From a virus, in the IMG/VR virus record IMGVR_UViG_3300044608_000251, positions 1 to 64,000 of that record: 64,000 bases of DNA; one strand, 5' to 3'. The position numbers and the translations under genes were made by a program. The notes beneath the pieces are model-generated. The model was not told where the DNA came from, did no database searches, and saw nothing but the letters and a program-made list of their open reading frames with translations. This document shows, in pieces, positions 14,486 to 23,781 of this stretch (position 1 is its first letter; each line of letters opens with the position of its first letter).

Positions 14486-17365
14486 ATGAACAATTTAGAA
14501 TTTTTACAGAAAGTCCTTGGCGACGAAGGATACTACTGCATTGTGGGGCTTAAGAATGATACAAGTAAGCCTCCCATACAAAAGTTCTTCCAAAAGCTGG
14601 AAGACGCAGTAAAAGTTGCAGATAACTTAAAAGACGAAGGATATGAAGCATACTATGCTCTAGCTACGTTTGAAGATGGAAAGTCAAGGAAGACCGCTAA
14701 TGTTAAGCAGTTACGTTCTTTATTTATTGATTTAGATTGTGGTCAGGGTAAACCCTACGAAACACAACAAGAAGCACTCGTAGCATTAAAAAAATTCTGT
14801 TCAGAAACAGGTATGCCAAAACCAACGCTTGTCAATTCAGGCGGGGGTATACATGCTTACTGGATACTAACCGAAGCTGTTTCACGTGAAACATGGTTAC
14901 CTATGGCAGAGAAACTAAAGAAGCTCTGTGACCAACATGACCTTGAAGCCGATCCCGTTGTAACGGCAGACTCGGTGCGTATTCTACGTGTCCCAGGAAC
15001 TTTTAATTATAAGAACGACACGCCTAGAGAAGTTAAAGTACTAGGTCTTATACAAGAGCCGATTGAATTAAGCACCGTAGAAGATGTTATGGGTGAGGTG
15101 GTTTTACAAAGACCTTCTTACATACCCCGTGGCGAACTCGACGATGTAACTAAAGCGATCCTTGGTAACTATACCAATCGTTTTAAGACGATCATGCTAA
15201 AAACTAGCAAGGGTGAAGGCTGCCCACAGTTAGCATGGGTTTATCAGAATCAAGAAACAATGGGTGAACCACCTTGGAGAGCAGGGCTTTCTATTGCCAA
15301 GTTTTGTATTGATGCCGATTTAGCTATTAAGAAGATTTCAGAAAAGCATCCTGAGTATAGCCCTGAGTTTGCAGATCGTAAGGTACGTGGCATCAAGGGT
15401 GGTCCTTACACCTGTGCTAAGTTTGAGGAATACAACCCCGGCGGTTGTGATGGGTGCACCCATAAAGGTGTTATCAAGTCACCGATTGTCTTGGGGCGGG
15501 AAGTTCAAGAGGCTACTGATGAAGATAACATCGTAGAAGATAGTCCGTTTAATATTAATCAGGGGCATACCCAAACCTACATTATTCCTAAATACCCAGA
15601 CCCATACTTTCGTGGTAAGAACGGGGGCATCTTTAAACGGGTAGTTAAACAGGATGATGAGATAGAAGTGCAGATTTACCACAATGATGTGTACGTAACA
15701 CGTCGTTTGCTAGATTCAGATGTGGGTGAGGCTGTAGTCGTTCGATTACACCTACCTAAAGACGGAGTAAGAGAATTCACAATCCCACTTTCTGCCGTTA
15801 CTTCCAAAGACGAACTACGTAAGTACATGTCGTCTAACGGGGTAGCCGTAGTTAAGATGGATGAGATCATGTCGTACATAACACAATGGGTTAACCACAT
15901 GCAACATAACACAGCAGCAGATACAGCACGGAGACAATTTGGCTGGACTGACGATAAATGCGAAGCCTTTGTTCTAGGGGATAAAGAAATCCGTGCAGAT
16001 CGGGTAGACCATAACCCACCATCTTCATCTACGGCACAGTTATTTAGTGCCTTTGTACCCAAGGGTTCTATAGACAGGTGGAAAGAAGCTATGGAGTTCT
16101 ACAACCGCCCCGGAATGGAACTACATCAATTCGTTATCGGTCTATCGTTTGGCTCTATCTTTACCAAGTTCACATCGGTTAACGGTGCATTACTGCACGT
16201 CTTTAGCCCTGACTCTGGAATCGGCAAGACGACTGCCCTATATGCTGGTGCAAGTATTTGGGGTGACCCTAACAAGCTAGTCCTTAAAGAGTCTGACACA
16301 ACCAACTCTAAAATGAACCGTGCCGAGCTATATAACAACTTGTGGTTACCGATGGATGAGGTTACTAACTCTACTGCCAAGGACTTAAGCGACTTCGTAT
16401 ACCAATACACTTCGGGTTCACAACGGAATCGGCTAAGTGGTAGCGCCAACGTAGAAAGAACTCGTGGAGAACCTTGGAAACAAAGCGGAGTAAGTACAGG
16501 CAATACCAGCATTATGGAGAAGATCAGTAGTTACAAAGCCCTACCAAAGGGCGAAGCTATGCGTATCCTTGAAGTACGTGCTAAGCCGATTTTAGATTTG
16601 ATTAAGTCTAATACAGATGATCTTAGTGAGAACATCTTAAATAACTACGGTCATGCAGCTATTCCCTATCTTCAGTACATTATGAACGACATACAGGGTA
16701 CAAAAGACAGCTACAAGGCTACCCAGTTAAAGCTAGATAAAGCATGTGGATTTAGCCCTGCGGATCGTTTCCACTCTGTAATCGTCACAAACGGCATTAT
16801 GGGCTTGATGATGGCTAAACGTGCAGGTTTGCTTAACTTCGAGCTTGCGCCTGTTGTAGCATGGGTTAAAGAGGTTGTAAGCGGTATCCAAGAACAAGTA
16901 TTATCTATGGATGTTGATGCCGAAACTAGTTTAACTAACTACCTTGCTGAAAATTATAACAATGTCTTACGTATCAGAAGCACCGAGGATGTACGTACTT
17001 CTACTAATAAGAACGATCTAGACCACCTAGTTATCCCTGATGCTACCCCTCGTATATCGTTAATTGCACGATATGAGTATGACGTTAGGTTAATGTATCT
17101 GTACCCAAAACCATTAAAAGAATGGTGTACCAAGCAACAGATTAACTACCAAGGGTTTGTTGATTCATTAAAACGTGGGCGCACTAAAGCCAAGATAGCT
17201 AAGAAACGTATGGGTAAAGGCACTCATATGAATCTGCCTTCGGTAGACGTGCTATTAATTAACTGTGAGGGGTTCTTAGATGAAACCAAAGAAGAACAAA
17301 TTGCCGCCGCAGCCGAACACAAAGCCGCACTTGAAGGTGATGCGGGACGGGCAGATATGTCCTGA
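14486..17365 (+). CDS. Primase-helicase (AEP primase + DUF927-like ATPase)
   Basis: 959 residues from ATG with ribosome binding site AAGGTGG; a GTG six bases upstream is possible. The N-terminal archaeo-eukaryotic-type primase domain shows FIDLDCG (D82, D84) and NSGGGIHAYW (H123), the metal and nucleotide sites of the fold. The central and C-terminal ATPase has Walker A SGIGKTTA (K581) and Walker B LPMDEV (D624, E625), resembling DUF927/superfamily 3-type phage helicases. One protein would thus prime and unwind at the fork, serving the family A polymerase. A Cys cluster (ctCAKF...CDGC, near residues 311-328) may bind zinc between the domains. Confidence 0.85.
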   Translation: MNNLEFLQKVLGDEGYYCIVGLKNDTSKPPIQKFFQKLEDAVKVADNLKDEGYEAYYALATFEDGKSRKTANVKQLRSLFIDLDCGQGKPYETQQEALVALKKFCSETGMPKPTLVNSGGGIHAYWILTEAVSRETWLPMAEKLKKLCDQHDLEADPVVTADSVRILRVPGTFNYKNDTPREVKVLGLIQEPIELSTVEDVMGEVVLQRPSYIPRGELDDVTKAILGNYTNRFKTIMLKTSKGEGCPQLAWVYQNQETMGEPPWRAGLSIAKFCIDADLAIKKISEKHPEYSPEFADRKVRGIKGGPYTCAKFEEYNPGGCDGCTHKGVIKSPIVLGREVQEATDEDNIVEDSPFNINQGHTQTYIIPKYPDPYFRGKNGGIFKRVVKQDDEIEVQIYHNDVYVTRRLLDSDVGEAVVVRLHLPKDGVREFTIPLSAVTSKDELRKYMSSNGVAVVKMDEIMSYITQWVNHMQHNTAADTARRQFGWTDDKCEAFVLGDKEIRADRVDHNPPSSSTAQLFSAFVPKGSIDRWKEAMEFYNRPGMELHQFVIGLSFGSIFTKFTSVNGALLHVFSPDSGIGKTTALYAGASIWGDPNKLVLKESDTTNSKMNRAELYNNLWLPMDEVTNSTAKDLSDFVYQYTSGSQRNRLSGSANVERTRGEPWKQSGVSTGNTSIMEKISSYKALPKGEAMRILEVRAKPILDLIKSNTDDLSENILNNYGHAAIPYLQYIMNDIQGTKDSYKATQLKLDKACGFSPADRFHSVIVTNGIMGLMMAKRAGLLNFELAPVVAWVKEVVSGIQEQVLSMDVDAETSLTNYLAENYNNVLRIRSTEDVRTSTNKNDLDHLVIPDATPRISLIARYEYDVRLMYLYPKPLKEWCTKQQINYQGFVDSLKRGRTKAKIAKKRMGKGTHMNLPSVDVLLINCEGFLDETKEEQIAAAAEHKAALEGDAGRADMS

Positions 17366-17552
17366 TGGTGTTGTTATTAATGTGAACTGGGATGATTTTG
17401 TTGTAGGATCGTCAATTTTTATCCCAGCCATTAACCTAGCAACATTAAATAAACAAGTGCAAACTTTAGCAAATGATAGGAATTTTAAGCTACAAGCAGC
17501 CGAAAGAATTGAAGCTGGGAAATTAGGTATGCGGTTTTGGAGAATTGTGTAA
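17280..17552 (+). CDS. Hypothetical phage protein
   Basis: 90 residues, overlapping the primase 3' end by 86 bases in another frame. The ATG at 17280 has GAGGGG upstream; a later ATG at 17340 would remove the Pro/Lys-rich N-terminus. The core DGVVINVNWDDFVVGSSIFI continues into a helical segment and looks like a conserved domain of small phage proteins. Last gene of the operon, followed by a terminator. Confidence 0.6.
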   Translation: MKPKKNKLPPQPNTKPHLKVMRDGQICPDGVVINVNWDDFVVGSSIFIPAINLATLNKQVQTLANDRNFKLQAAERIEAGKLGMRFWRIV

Positions 17553-17613
17553 TACAATTAACCCGCAACGCTTATTCTCCTGTTGCATTTGTTCTCCAAG
17601 AACAGCCCCTTAG

Positions 17614-17639
17614 CCCCCACCTAGCGTGGGGGTTTTTTT
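17614..17639 (+). terminator. Rho-independent terminator of the left operon
   Basis: CCCCCAC (17614-17620), a five-base loop and GTGGGGG (17626-17632), followed by seven T. It stops plus-strand transcription where it meets the end of the late operon. The T run contains the stop codon of the convergent 2044-residue gene. On the minus strand there is no U tract after the stem, so it mainly serves the plus strand. Confidence 0.85.
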
Positions 17640-20600
17640 ATTTATCGTACTCAGATGCGTTCTGCATCATTTCTTTATATAACTTCTCGCTAAACTGCAC
17701 ACCCTTAACAGTACGCTTTGTAGCGGCTTTAAACGCTGCCTCAGAACGTGTAAACGTATCTTGGCTAATGTCTAGTGCTGGATACTTCTTATTCAACTCT
17801 AAGAGTTCCTGCTTATGTTCTGTAGCTTCCTCAAAGTCACCCATACGTTTAGAGATGTTGTACTGTTGTAGCAGTTTCGACTTCTTCTGCAGTATGCTCT
17901 TCTCAACACCCTTAACTTGGGCGTTAATTTCAAGCTGTCGAACGTAGTCTGCTGGTGCAAAGCCAAGCGCTTGTGCGCCGATACTGAACGCATTAAGATC
18001 TTCTGCAATTGGATCACCACGAAGGTTTTTGGCCCCTTCTGTTCCATATCTATAAGACTTCATGACGTTACTGATTGAAGATGGTAATACGTTTTCTACC
18101 CCACGCTGCATGTTACCTTCGTTCATCATATCTAAACCACGCTTAATACGTGAGCCTACACCGTATACTGGACCGCCGAGTGTTTCTAACAAACCTTGTT
18201 CAAATGTATGAGAGCTAGCAGATGGGTTGCTTCTAAATATTAAATCGCTCAAGCTAAAGCGAGATGCAACTTCAGCGCCTGTAACATAGTTCAACATACC
18301 CTTATAGGCAAACTCACCTACATACTTACGGGTTGCGGTTTCCATATCATCTTCGTCATCATCTGCAAACAAGTTGTATACCATAGCGGCAACACCAAAC
18401 ATCGGTATACCTTGCAGACCTGAGAACAATGCAGCAGTGCCGTAAACACCAGCAATTTGACGCATAGCAGCACGACGTACTTCTGGAGTTTCGCCTTTAA
18501 GAGCATCACGGGTTACTTTAAATAACATGTAGTACATGGAAACACCGTAGCGTTTAAACATGAACAGCACTTTACCTATATTGTTTTTAGCAATCAACGG
18601 TGCGCCGGCAGCAGAAACACCACCGTTGGTTAACTCGGTTACATGCATGGCGTAATTAGCCGCTTGTTTTTCAGCTTGTTCTTGAGTAAGCTCGCCCTTT
18701 TTAATTTTATCAGCTAGCTTTTTCATTTGTAAATCAAATCCAGCCACCAAAGATACATGACGGTTCATACGCTCACCATGATGGAAAGCAAAACCAGAAG
18801 TAGCGTTTAATGTACTTGCCCAATTCTTACGCCCATCTACTTCTAATACATCGTAGAACTGTGAACGATTAAGTTGCCCATTATCGGCCCAAACTTTAAT
18901 AGCTGTAGCATACTTCTTACCTGCGGCAGTATCGGCACCGTAGTTATCAATAGCTGGCATTGCCTTCATCTTGACCTTTTCACCACTGCCAATCATTTCG
19001 ACTGTGCGAGCATCCTTACCATAACCGCTATTTAAGTACACACTATAAGCATTGTTGATAGCGCTCATAGTTTCACCCCAGCCATGCTCACCAGCAAGAT
19101 ACGGGGCTACAACCATAGGTACTTGTGCCAAGTTAACCGCAGCAGACGAGATGTTAAAGCCAAGCAGGTAGTTAAACCCGATTGTATTTAACATGCTAGA
19201 AATCTTGCTAACTTTTGGATTAATGATGAAATTAGCATGCTTCTCAAACATCATAATGTAGTCATTAAGCAGCTTGTTATCTTTGGCAGGGAGGAAGTTA
19301 CCTTGTTCATCTTTGTCACTAAGACCTCTACTTGCGGCTTTAGCGTACTCTCTCATGTCATCTAATAACTTATTAAGTTTAGCTGAGTACCTCATCCTAC
19401 CAAGTTGTTGAGACGTGTTGTACATACGGTCACGGAGGGCCTCAATAGCGTCACGTCTAAAACCAAGGGTTTCTTTACGCTTTTGGAATGACTGCGCAAA
19501 AGAAGTTTCAGGTAAGGTGCTAAGATACAAGTTCATTACTTCTTCAGCATTATCGTTGTATGCTTTAAGTTCTTTTTCGTATTTAACTTTTTCTATCGGC
19601 GTAGGATTATTAGGTTCTTTTGGTCGGTTAACTTCCAGAACATTAAGAACCTTATTTACAAACGAACCCGATGGTGCACTACGGTATTTGTAGTCAGAAA
19701 GCTGTGAGAACTCTTGGATCTGTTCAGCACCTTCTTCTCTTAGTAATTCGATCTGTCTTCTACGTTCTCGTTCAGTTTCATATGCTTCAACGTAGGGTTC
19801 TAGAGTAGTTTCACCATCTCTTGTAGTTGACAAGTTGTACGATAACCAGTATTTACCTTTACGAGTTAACGCAAAGTATGGGTCAATCTGACCACGTTTA
19901 GATAACTTTTCTAAAATGTCTGCTTTGATTTTAGCTTTGGCTTCAGGATCAGCAACAAACGTATTAATACGATCTTCAATAGAGTCAAGAATTTCTTGGT
20001 ACATAGCCCCATATGCATCACGCATATTTTCATAAAGCTGTTTAGCTTTAGGGGTAAGTTTGTTGTAATCTCTTACAACTTGGTCGTAATCTGCTTGGGA
20101 GGTCTCTTCTTTTTTAGCTTTAGTTGGATCAATTCTAAGAGTAGTACTGTCATAAACCACCTTGTTAAATAAAACAATTTGGGATTGAAGGGCATTTTTA
20201 GCCCACTCTTCTGCTTTACGAATCAAAGGTTCAATAGATTTATTTAAACGATCTACATAACCTGAGTGCTCATCGTTAATAGTATTAAACTGTGGAGCCA
20301 TATTTAATCCTGCACGTTTAGCTTCTTCCGTCAACGCCTTAACAGGTAATACCGAAAGGGCAGCTTTGCGAGCATTACCGACAATACCGTTCTTCAAGAA
20401 CTCATGCAGAGCATCAGCACGGGCTGGACTTAATACACCAGCATCCTCAATCGTATCTACAAAGCTATCAAATATAGAGCGAGCATCACTTCCATTTACT
20501 CCGGGTGCGGCAGGATTGTTGCGAAATGTCGGGTTACGGTATACCAAACCACGTGATTGGAGTAACGCATTACTTCCTGGTTTAGCCCCAGTACCTGATA

Positions 20601-23600
20601 TAACGTAGTTACGAGCATCGGCTAAGAGCTGTGCCACATCATTGTCGCTTACATATGGCAGACCAAGACGCTTTAAAAAGTTACGGATCATGTTGTACAG
20701 CTTAGCCATGCCCTTTAGTTCTTTAACTTCAGGACCACCTGTTTCCTGCATATCGGCTAGTACTTCTTCAGTAGCCAAGTCTTTACCAAGGTCAGGGTTA
20801 TCCTTTAGCTTAGCATCTGCCAGTTCACGTATTACTCTGTTTCCGGCATATATCTCACCCATAATCTTTGAGTAGCTACTGCCGAGAATAGACTGCAGTC
20901 CATAGTGTCCTGTTGCTTCATGGGCTATAGATTTAACTACGTCAGCAAGGTCGATTGCGTTGTCTGCAATAAGGATTACTGTTTTGGTTTTAGCGTCATA
21001 GAAAGCTGGTGCGTATTCTGCTTTAGCATCACGCATTGCTTTTTCAATAACAGGTCCTAGATCACTAACAGACTGCACGACACGAATTTCAGGTGCTCTA
21101 GTCCAGTTGGCTACGATTCGACCAACAAGTTTTTTAACTTCAGCCATAGGCAAGCCACCGACTTTACCAGCACGGATACGGAACTTGCTATCTGAAAGTT
21201 CAATTCTTAAGTTGCTAATCTCATCACGGAGATAGGCTTTTTCGTCTGGGTCAGTCTCTCTATGTAGACGGTCATTTAGTTCGGTTAAGCGTTCTCTTAT
21301 AACCTTTACTGCTTCAGGATCTGGATTAATATCTTCTTCTGCAATGACTTCGGCAATGGGAGTTTGTACAGCAGGCTTAGTAGTCGTAGGCTTAACTTTG
21401 GGTTTAGTAGCTTTAGGCTCAACTTTTTCTTCCTTTAATGCACTACGCTTATTCTCTTTTCGTACTCCAGGTCCTCCAGCAGGCCCCTTAGTATCATCCA
21501 CTCTTCCGGGTTTAGGTGCACTAGGTCCCTTGGCAGGTTTAGCGTCCCCCTGCTTTTTAGAAACCGAAACGCCTTTTCCACCTGTTTCACTGACAGATCT
21601 AGCTCGAACTCTTCCACTTTCTGCTCCTTTTAATACTGCTCCACGTGGACCAAACATTTCTTGCTGCGTAGCTAATGCGTTAAACGCTTGCATTGCCATA
21701 GATTCTATTGCTTGTTTTGTAGCTGGTGCTAAGTTAGGGTTACTACGTATACCAGCTATAGTTCTACCTATGGCTACCTGGTCTTGGGGGTTAGCCATGT
21801 CCTTGTTAAGAAGTTGGCGGTAAAATCCTGACTGTTTACTGAGGCCGGTACTGTCTAGCAACGGAGCATCTAAGACCGTGCTGTACTCTACTTCTGGCAC
21901 TGCTGCTTCTACAGGGGCTTCTGCAATACGTGGTTGCCCAACACCTTGCAAAGCTAATTGCTGTGGCTCTCTAGGTTTAGGTGTTCCTGCTGGACCTTTC
22001 TCAGCCTTCTCTTTGATGCCAGTGATCTCTGGGGAAAGTTCATTTACAACTTCATTAGCTTGAGGTTGCTGCTCAGCCGCTAATAATGCAGCCTTTACAT
22101 TGTCTGCTTTTTTAATTAATGCTTTTTCGGTGTCAGTTAGTTTAAGGCTAGCGTAACCAGCACGTTTTAAATTTTCTTGGAAAGCCGTTATTGTATCTTG
22201 GATAGTCGGGTTATCTAAAACAGGGTGTAACAAGTCAAGACGTGCGGCTTCACGGCGGTTTATATCACCTTGGCGTACACGCTCATCAGTTAAAGAAATC
22301 TCATCATCAAGAATCTGTTTAGCAGTTTGGACACGGGCAATCTTTTCTTGTTGCTGTACAGCCGCTTCTTCCATGTACAACTGATTCATTTCTTGATTTT
22401 GCTGATCTTGCTGCGCTACCTGCATCTGCTCCGCAGTCATACCACCTTGCAAATCTAAACCTTGCTGTTGCTGTGCAGGGGGTTCTGGAGGTACAGGTGC
22501 TGTTTGGGCAGCCATAGCTTCTTGAGCTTGACGAGCATCGTAAGGTGTAGCCTGACCAGCCTGTTCAAATATATCACCTTGTTGCTGTGGTATGGGGGCT
22601 GGTGGACCTTCTTGCGCTGCCGCTCGTTGTGCATCTGCTGCTATTTGCTGATCTTGTAAAGCTTTAGCTTCATTCTCTGCAATCTGCTGGTTACGTAAGT
22701 CACGCTCTGCACGTGCTTGTAGTGCTGCGCCGGGAGCGCCATAGGTAGTACCACCAACTACACCTTTAACTGCCGATGTGATGATGCGGTCAATGTTCTC
22801 AGGGGAGAAGTATTCTTGTTTATCACCAGCCATCTGCTCGCCAGCAATAGTAAGAACTTCTTGTAAGCCTTCTGTACCACCTTCACCAGCAGCAGTCTTA
22901 AGTAACTGCGCACCAAAAGCCTTTTTCCAAGTAGTTGGAACTACAGTTGATTTTTCAAGAAGCTGAGCAGCTAGTGCATTTTTACCTGCGGGTCCTAGCT
23001 GGCTAATGATTTTACTTGGTAAGTATGTATCTAATAAACCTACAACAGAACCAACAACTAAAGAAAGCCCAGGCTCAATACTACCTGTCTTCTCATAGAT
23101 ACTTTGAAATACATCAGGCACGTTAGTTGCCATTGATGAACCAATTAAGCCTGTTTGCGAACCAATCCGTGCGCCTTCAGCTATAGCTTTTTTCTGGATA
23201 CCTGCGTCTAATGCACGTGCGCTTAATCTATCACCAACTTCTTTAGCAGCTTCCCCAGTAACCCCACGCTTTGCGGCGTACTCGGCAGCATTAGCCGCAA
23301 GGGTTTTCTCTAAACCTTTTTTGGCAAGGTACTTACCACCAACTGCACCAACACCAGCACCTGTAAGCAAGCTAGCAATATTTGGGCCGAGTTCACCAAC
23401 GGTTTCTGCAGCAAAAGGAAGGATGTCCCCAAGACCTTGTACATCTTTGTAAGATTTATAGGCAACAGGACTTATAGCTTCTGCTTCAGCCATACGGTCA
23501 GAGTACTCTTTTAGCTGTTCACGGGCATAGTCTTGTTGACCAAAAATAGCGCCGCCTAATGCTGGGATAAGGTCTAGTGCTGTACCTTTTAAGCCCTCAA

Positions 23601-23772
23601 TACCACGAGAGAAACCACCTTTAAGTAATTCCCCAGTAGGTAAATCTCTTGGATCATACTTAGGTTGCAACGATTCTCGCTGCATAGTTTGTGCCCTAGA
23701 CATGATTTCGTCACGGGTCATGGTATCAGGGAATTGTACGTCCCCAACACCAGGTATAGTTACACGTGGCAT
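17638..23772 (-). CDS. Giant internal virion (ejection) protein
   Basis: 2044 residues, the last gene of the late operon. It starts MPRVTIPGVGDVQFPDTM, a short element common at the N-terminus of large podovirus internal proteins, followed by Gly/Ala-rich membrane-active stretches (about residues 125-160 and 225-260). The middle is a long Gln/Pro/Ala-rich and coiled-coil region. At 951-956 stands HEATGH within SIAHEATGHYGLQ, a zincin-like motif found in large polyvalent phage proteins. The C-terminal third has hydrophobic helices (NLAQVPMVVAPYLAG; FGVAAMVYNLF). Likely packed in the capsid and ejected to form or open a channel across the envelope. Protease activity is inferred from the motif only. 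Confidence 0.75.
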   Translation of the reverse strand: MPRVTIPGVGDVQFPDTMTRDEIMSRAQTMQRESLQPKYDPRDLPTGELLKGGFSRGIEGLKGTALDLIPALGGAIFGQQDYAREQLKEYSDRMAEAEAISPVAYKSYKDVQGLGDILPFAAETVGELGPNIASLLTGAGVGAVGGKYLAKKGLEKTLAANAAEYAAKRGVTGEAAKEVGDRLSARALDAGIQKKAIAEGARIGSQTGLIGSSMATNVPDVFQSIYEKTGSIEPGLSLVVGSVVGLLDTYLPSKIISQLGPAGKNALAAQLLEKSTVVPTTWKKAFGAQLLKTAAGEGGTEGLQEVLTIAGEQMAGDKQEYFSPENIDRIITSAVKGVVGGTTYGAPGAALQARAERDLRNQQIAENEAKALQDQQIAADAQRAAAQEGPPAPIPQQQGDIFEQAGQATPYDARQAQEAMAAQTAPVPPEPPAQQQQGLDLQGGMTAEQMQVAQQDQQNQEMNQLYMEEAAVQQQEKIARVQTAKQILDDEISLTDERVRQGDINRREAARLDLLHPVLDNPTIQDTITAFQENLKRAGYASLKLTDTEKALIKKADNVKAALLAAEQQPQANEVVNELSPEITGIKEKAEKGPAGTPKPREPQQLALQGVGQPRIAEAPVEAAVPEVEYSTVLDAPLLDSTGLSKQSGFYRQLLNKDMANPQDQVAIGRTIAGIRSNPNLAPATKQAIESMAMQAFNALATQQEMFGPRGAVLKGAESGRVRARSVSETGGKGVSVSKKQGDAKPAKGPSAPKPGRVDDTKGPAGGPGVRKENKRSALKEEKVEPKATKPKVKPTTTKPAVQTPIAEVIAEEDINPDPEAVKVIRERLTELNDRLHRETDPDEKAYLRDEISNLRIELSDSKFRIRAGKVGGLPMAEVKKLVGRIVANWTRAPEIRVVQSVSDLGPVIEKAMRDAKAEYAPAFYDAKTKTVILIADNAIDLADVVKSIAHEATGHYGLQSILGSSYSKIMGEIYAGNRVIRELADAKLKDNPDLGKDLATEEVLADMQETGGPEVKELKGMAKLYNMIRNFLKRLGLPYVSDNDVAQLLADARNYVISGTGAKPGSNALLQSRGLVYRNPTFRNNPAAPGVNGSDARSIFDSFVDTIEDAGVLSPARADALHEFLKNGIVGNARKAALSVLPVKALTEEAKRAGLNMAPQFNTINDEHSGYVDRLNKSIEPLIRKAEEWAKNALQSQIVLFNKVVYDSTTLRIDPTKAKKEETSQADYDQVVRDYNKLTPKAKQLYENMRDAYGAMYQEILDSIEDRINTFVADPEAKAKIKADILEKLSKRGQIDPYFALTRKGKYWLSYNLSTTRDGETTLEPYVEAYETERERRRQIELLREEGAEQIQEFSQLSDYKYRSAPSGSFVNKVLNVLEVNRPKEPNNPTPIEKVKYEKELKAYNDNAEEVMNLYLSTLPETSFAQSFQKRKETLGFRRDAIEALRDRMYNTSQQLGRMRYSAKLNKLLDDMREYAKAASRGLSDKDEQGNFLPAKDNKLLNDYIMMFEKHANFIINPKVSKISSMLNTIGFNYLLGFNISSAAVNLAQVPMVVAPYLAGEHGWGETMSAINNAYSVYLNSGYGKDARTVEMIGSGEKVKMKAMPAIDNYGADTAAGKKYATAIKVWADNGQLNRSQFYDVLEVDGRKNWASTLNATSGFAFHHGERMNRHVSLVAGFDLQMKKLADKIKKGELTQEQAEKQAANYAMHVTELTNGGVSAAGAPLIAKNNIGKVLFMFKRYGVSMYYMLFKVTRDALKGETPEVRRAAMRQIAGVYGTAALFSGLQGIPMFGVAAMVYNLFADDDEDDMETATRKYVGEFAYKGMLNYVTGAEVASRFSLSDLIFRSNPSASSHTFEQGLLETLGGPVYGVGSRIKRGLDMMNEGNMQRGVENVLPSSISNVMKSYRYGTEGAKNLRGDPIAEDLNAFSIGAQALGFAPADYVRQLEINAQVKGVEKSILQKKSKLLQQYNISKRMGDFEEATEHKQELLELNKKYPALDISQDTFTRSEAAFKAATKRTVKGVQFSEKLYKEMMQNASEYDK

Positions 23773-23781
23773 ACGTGATCC

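Noticed and set aside
15676-16062. 128-residue minus-strand frame inside the primase-helicase
   Set aside because: Antisense of a well-supported gene, no promoter or ribosome binding site.
21344-21823. 159-residue plus-strand frame opposite the giant virion gene
   Set aside because: Antisense of a Pro/Ala/Lys-rich low-complexity region; composition explains the open frame.
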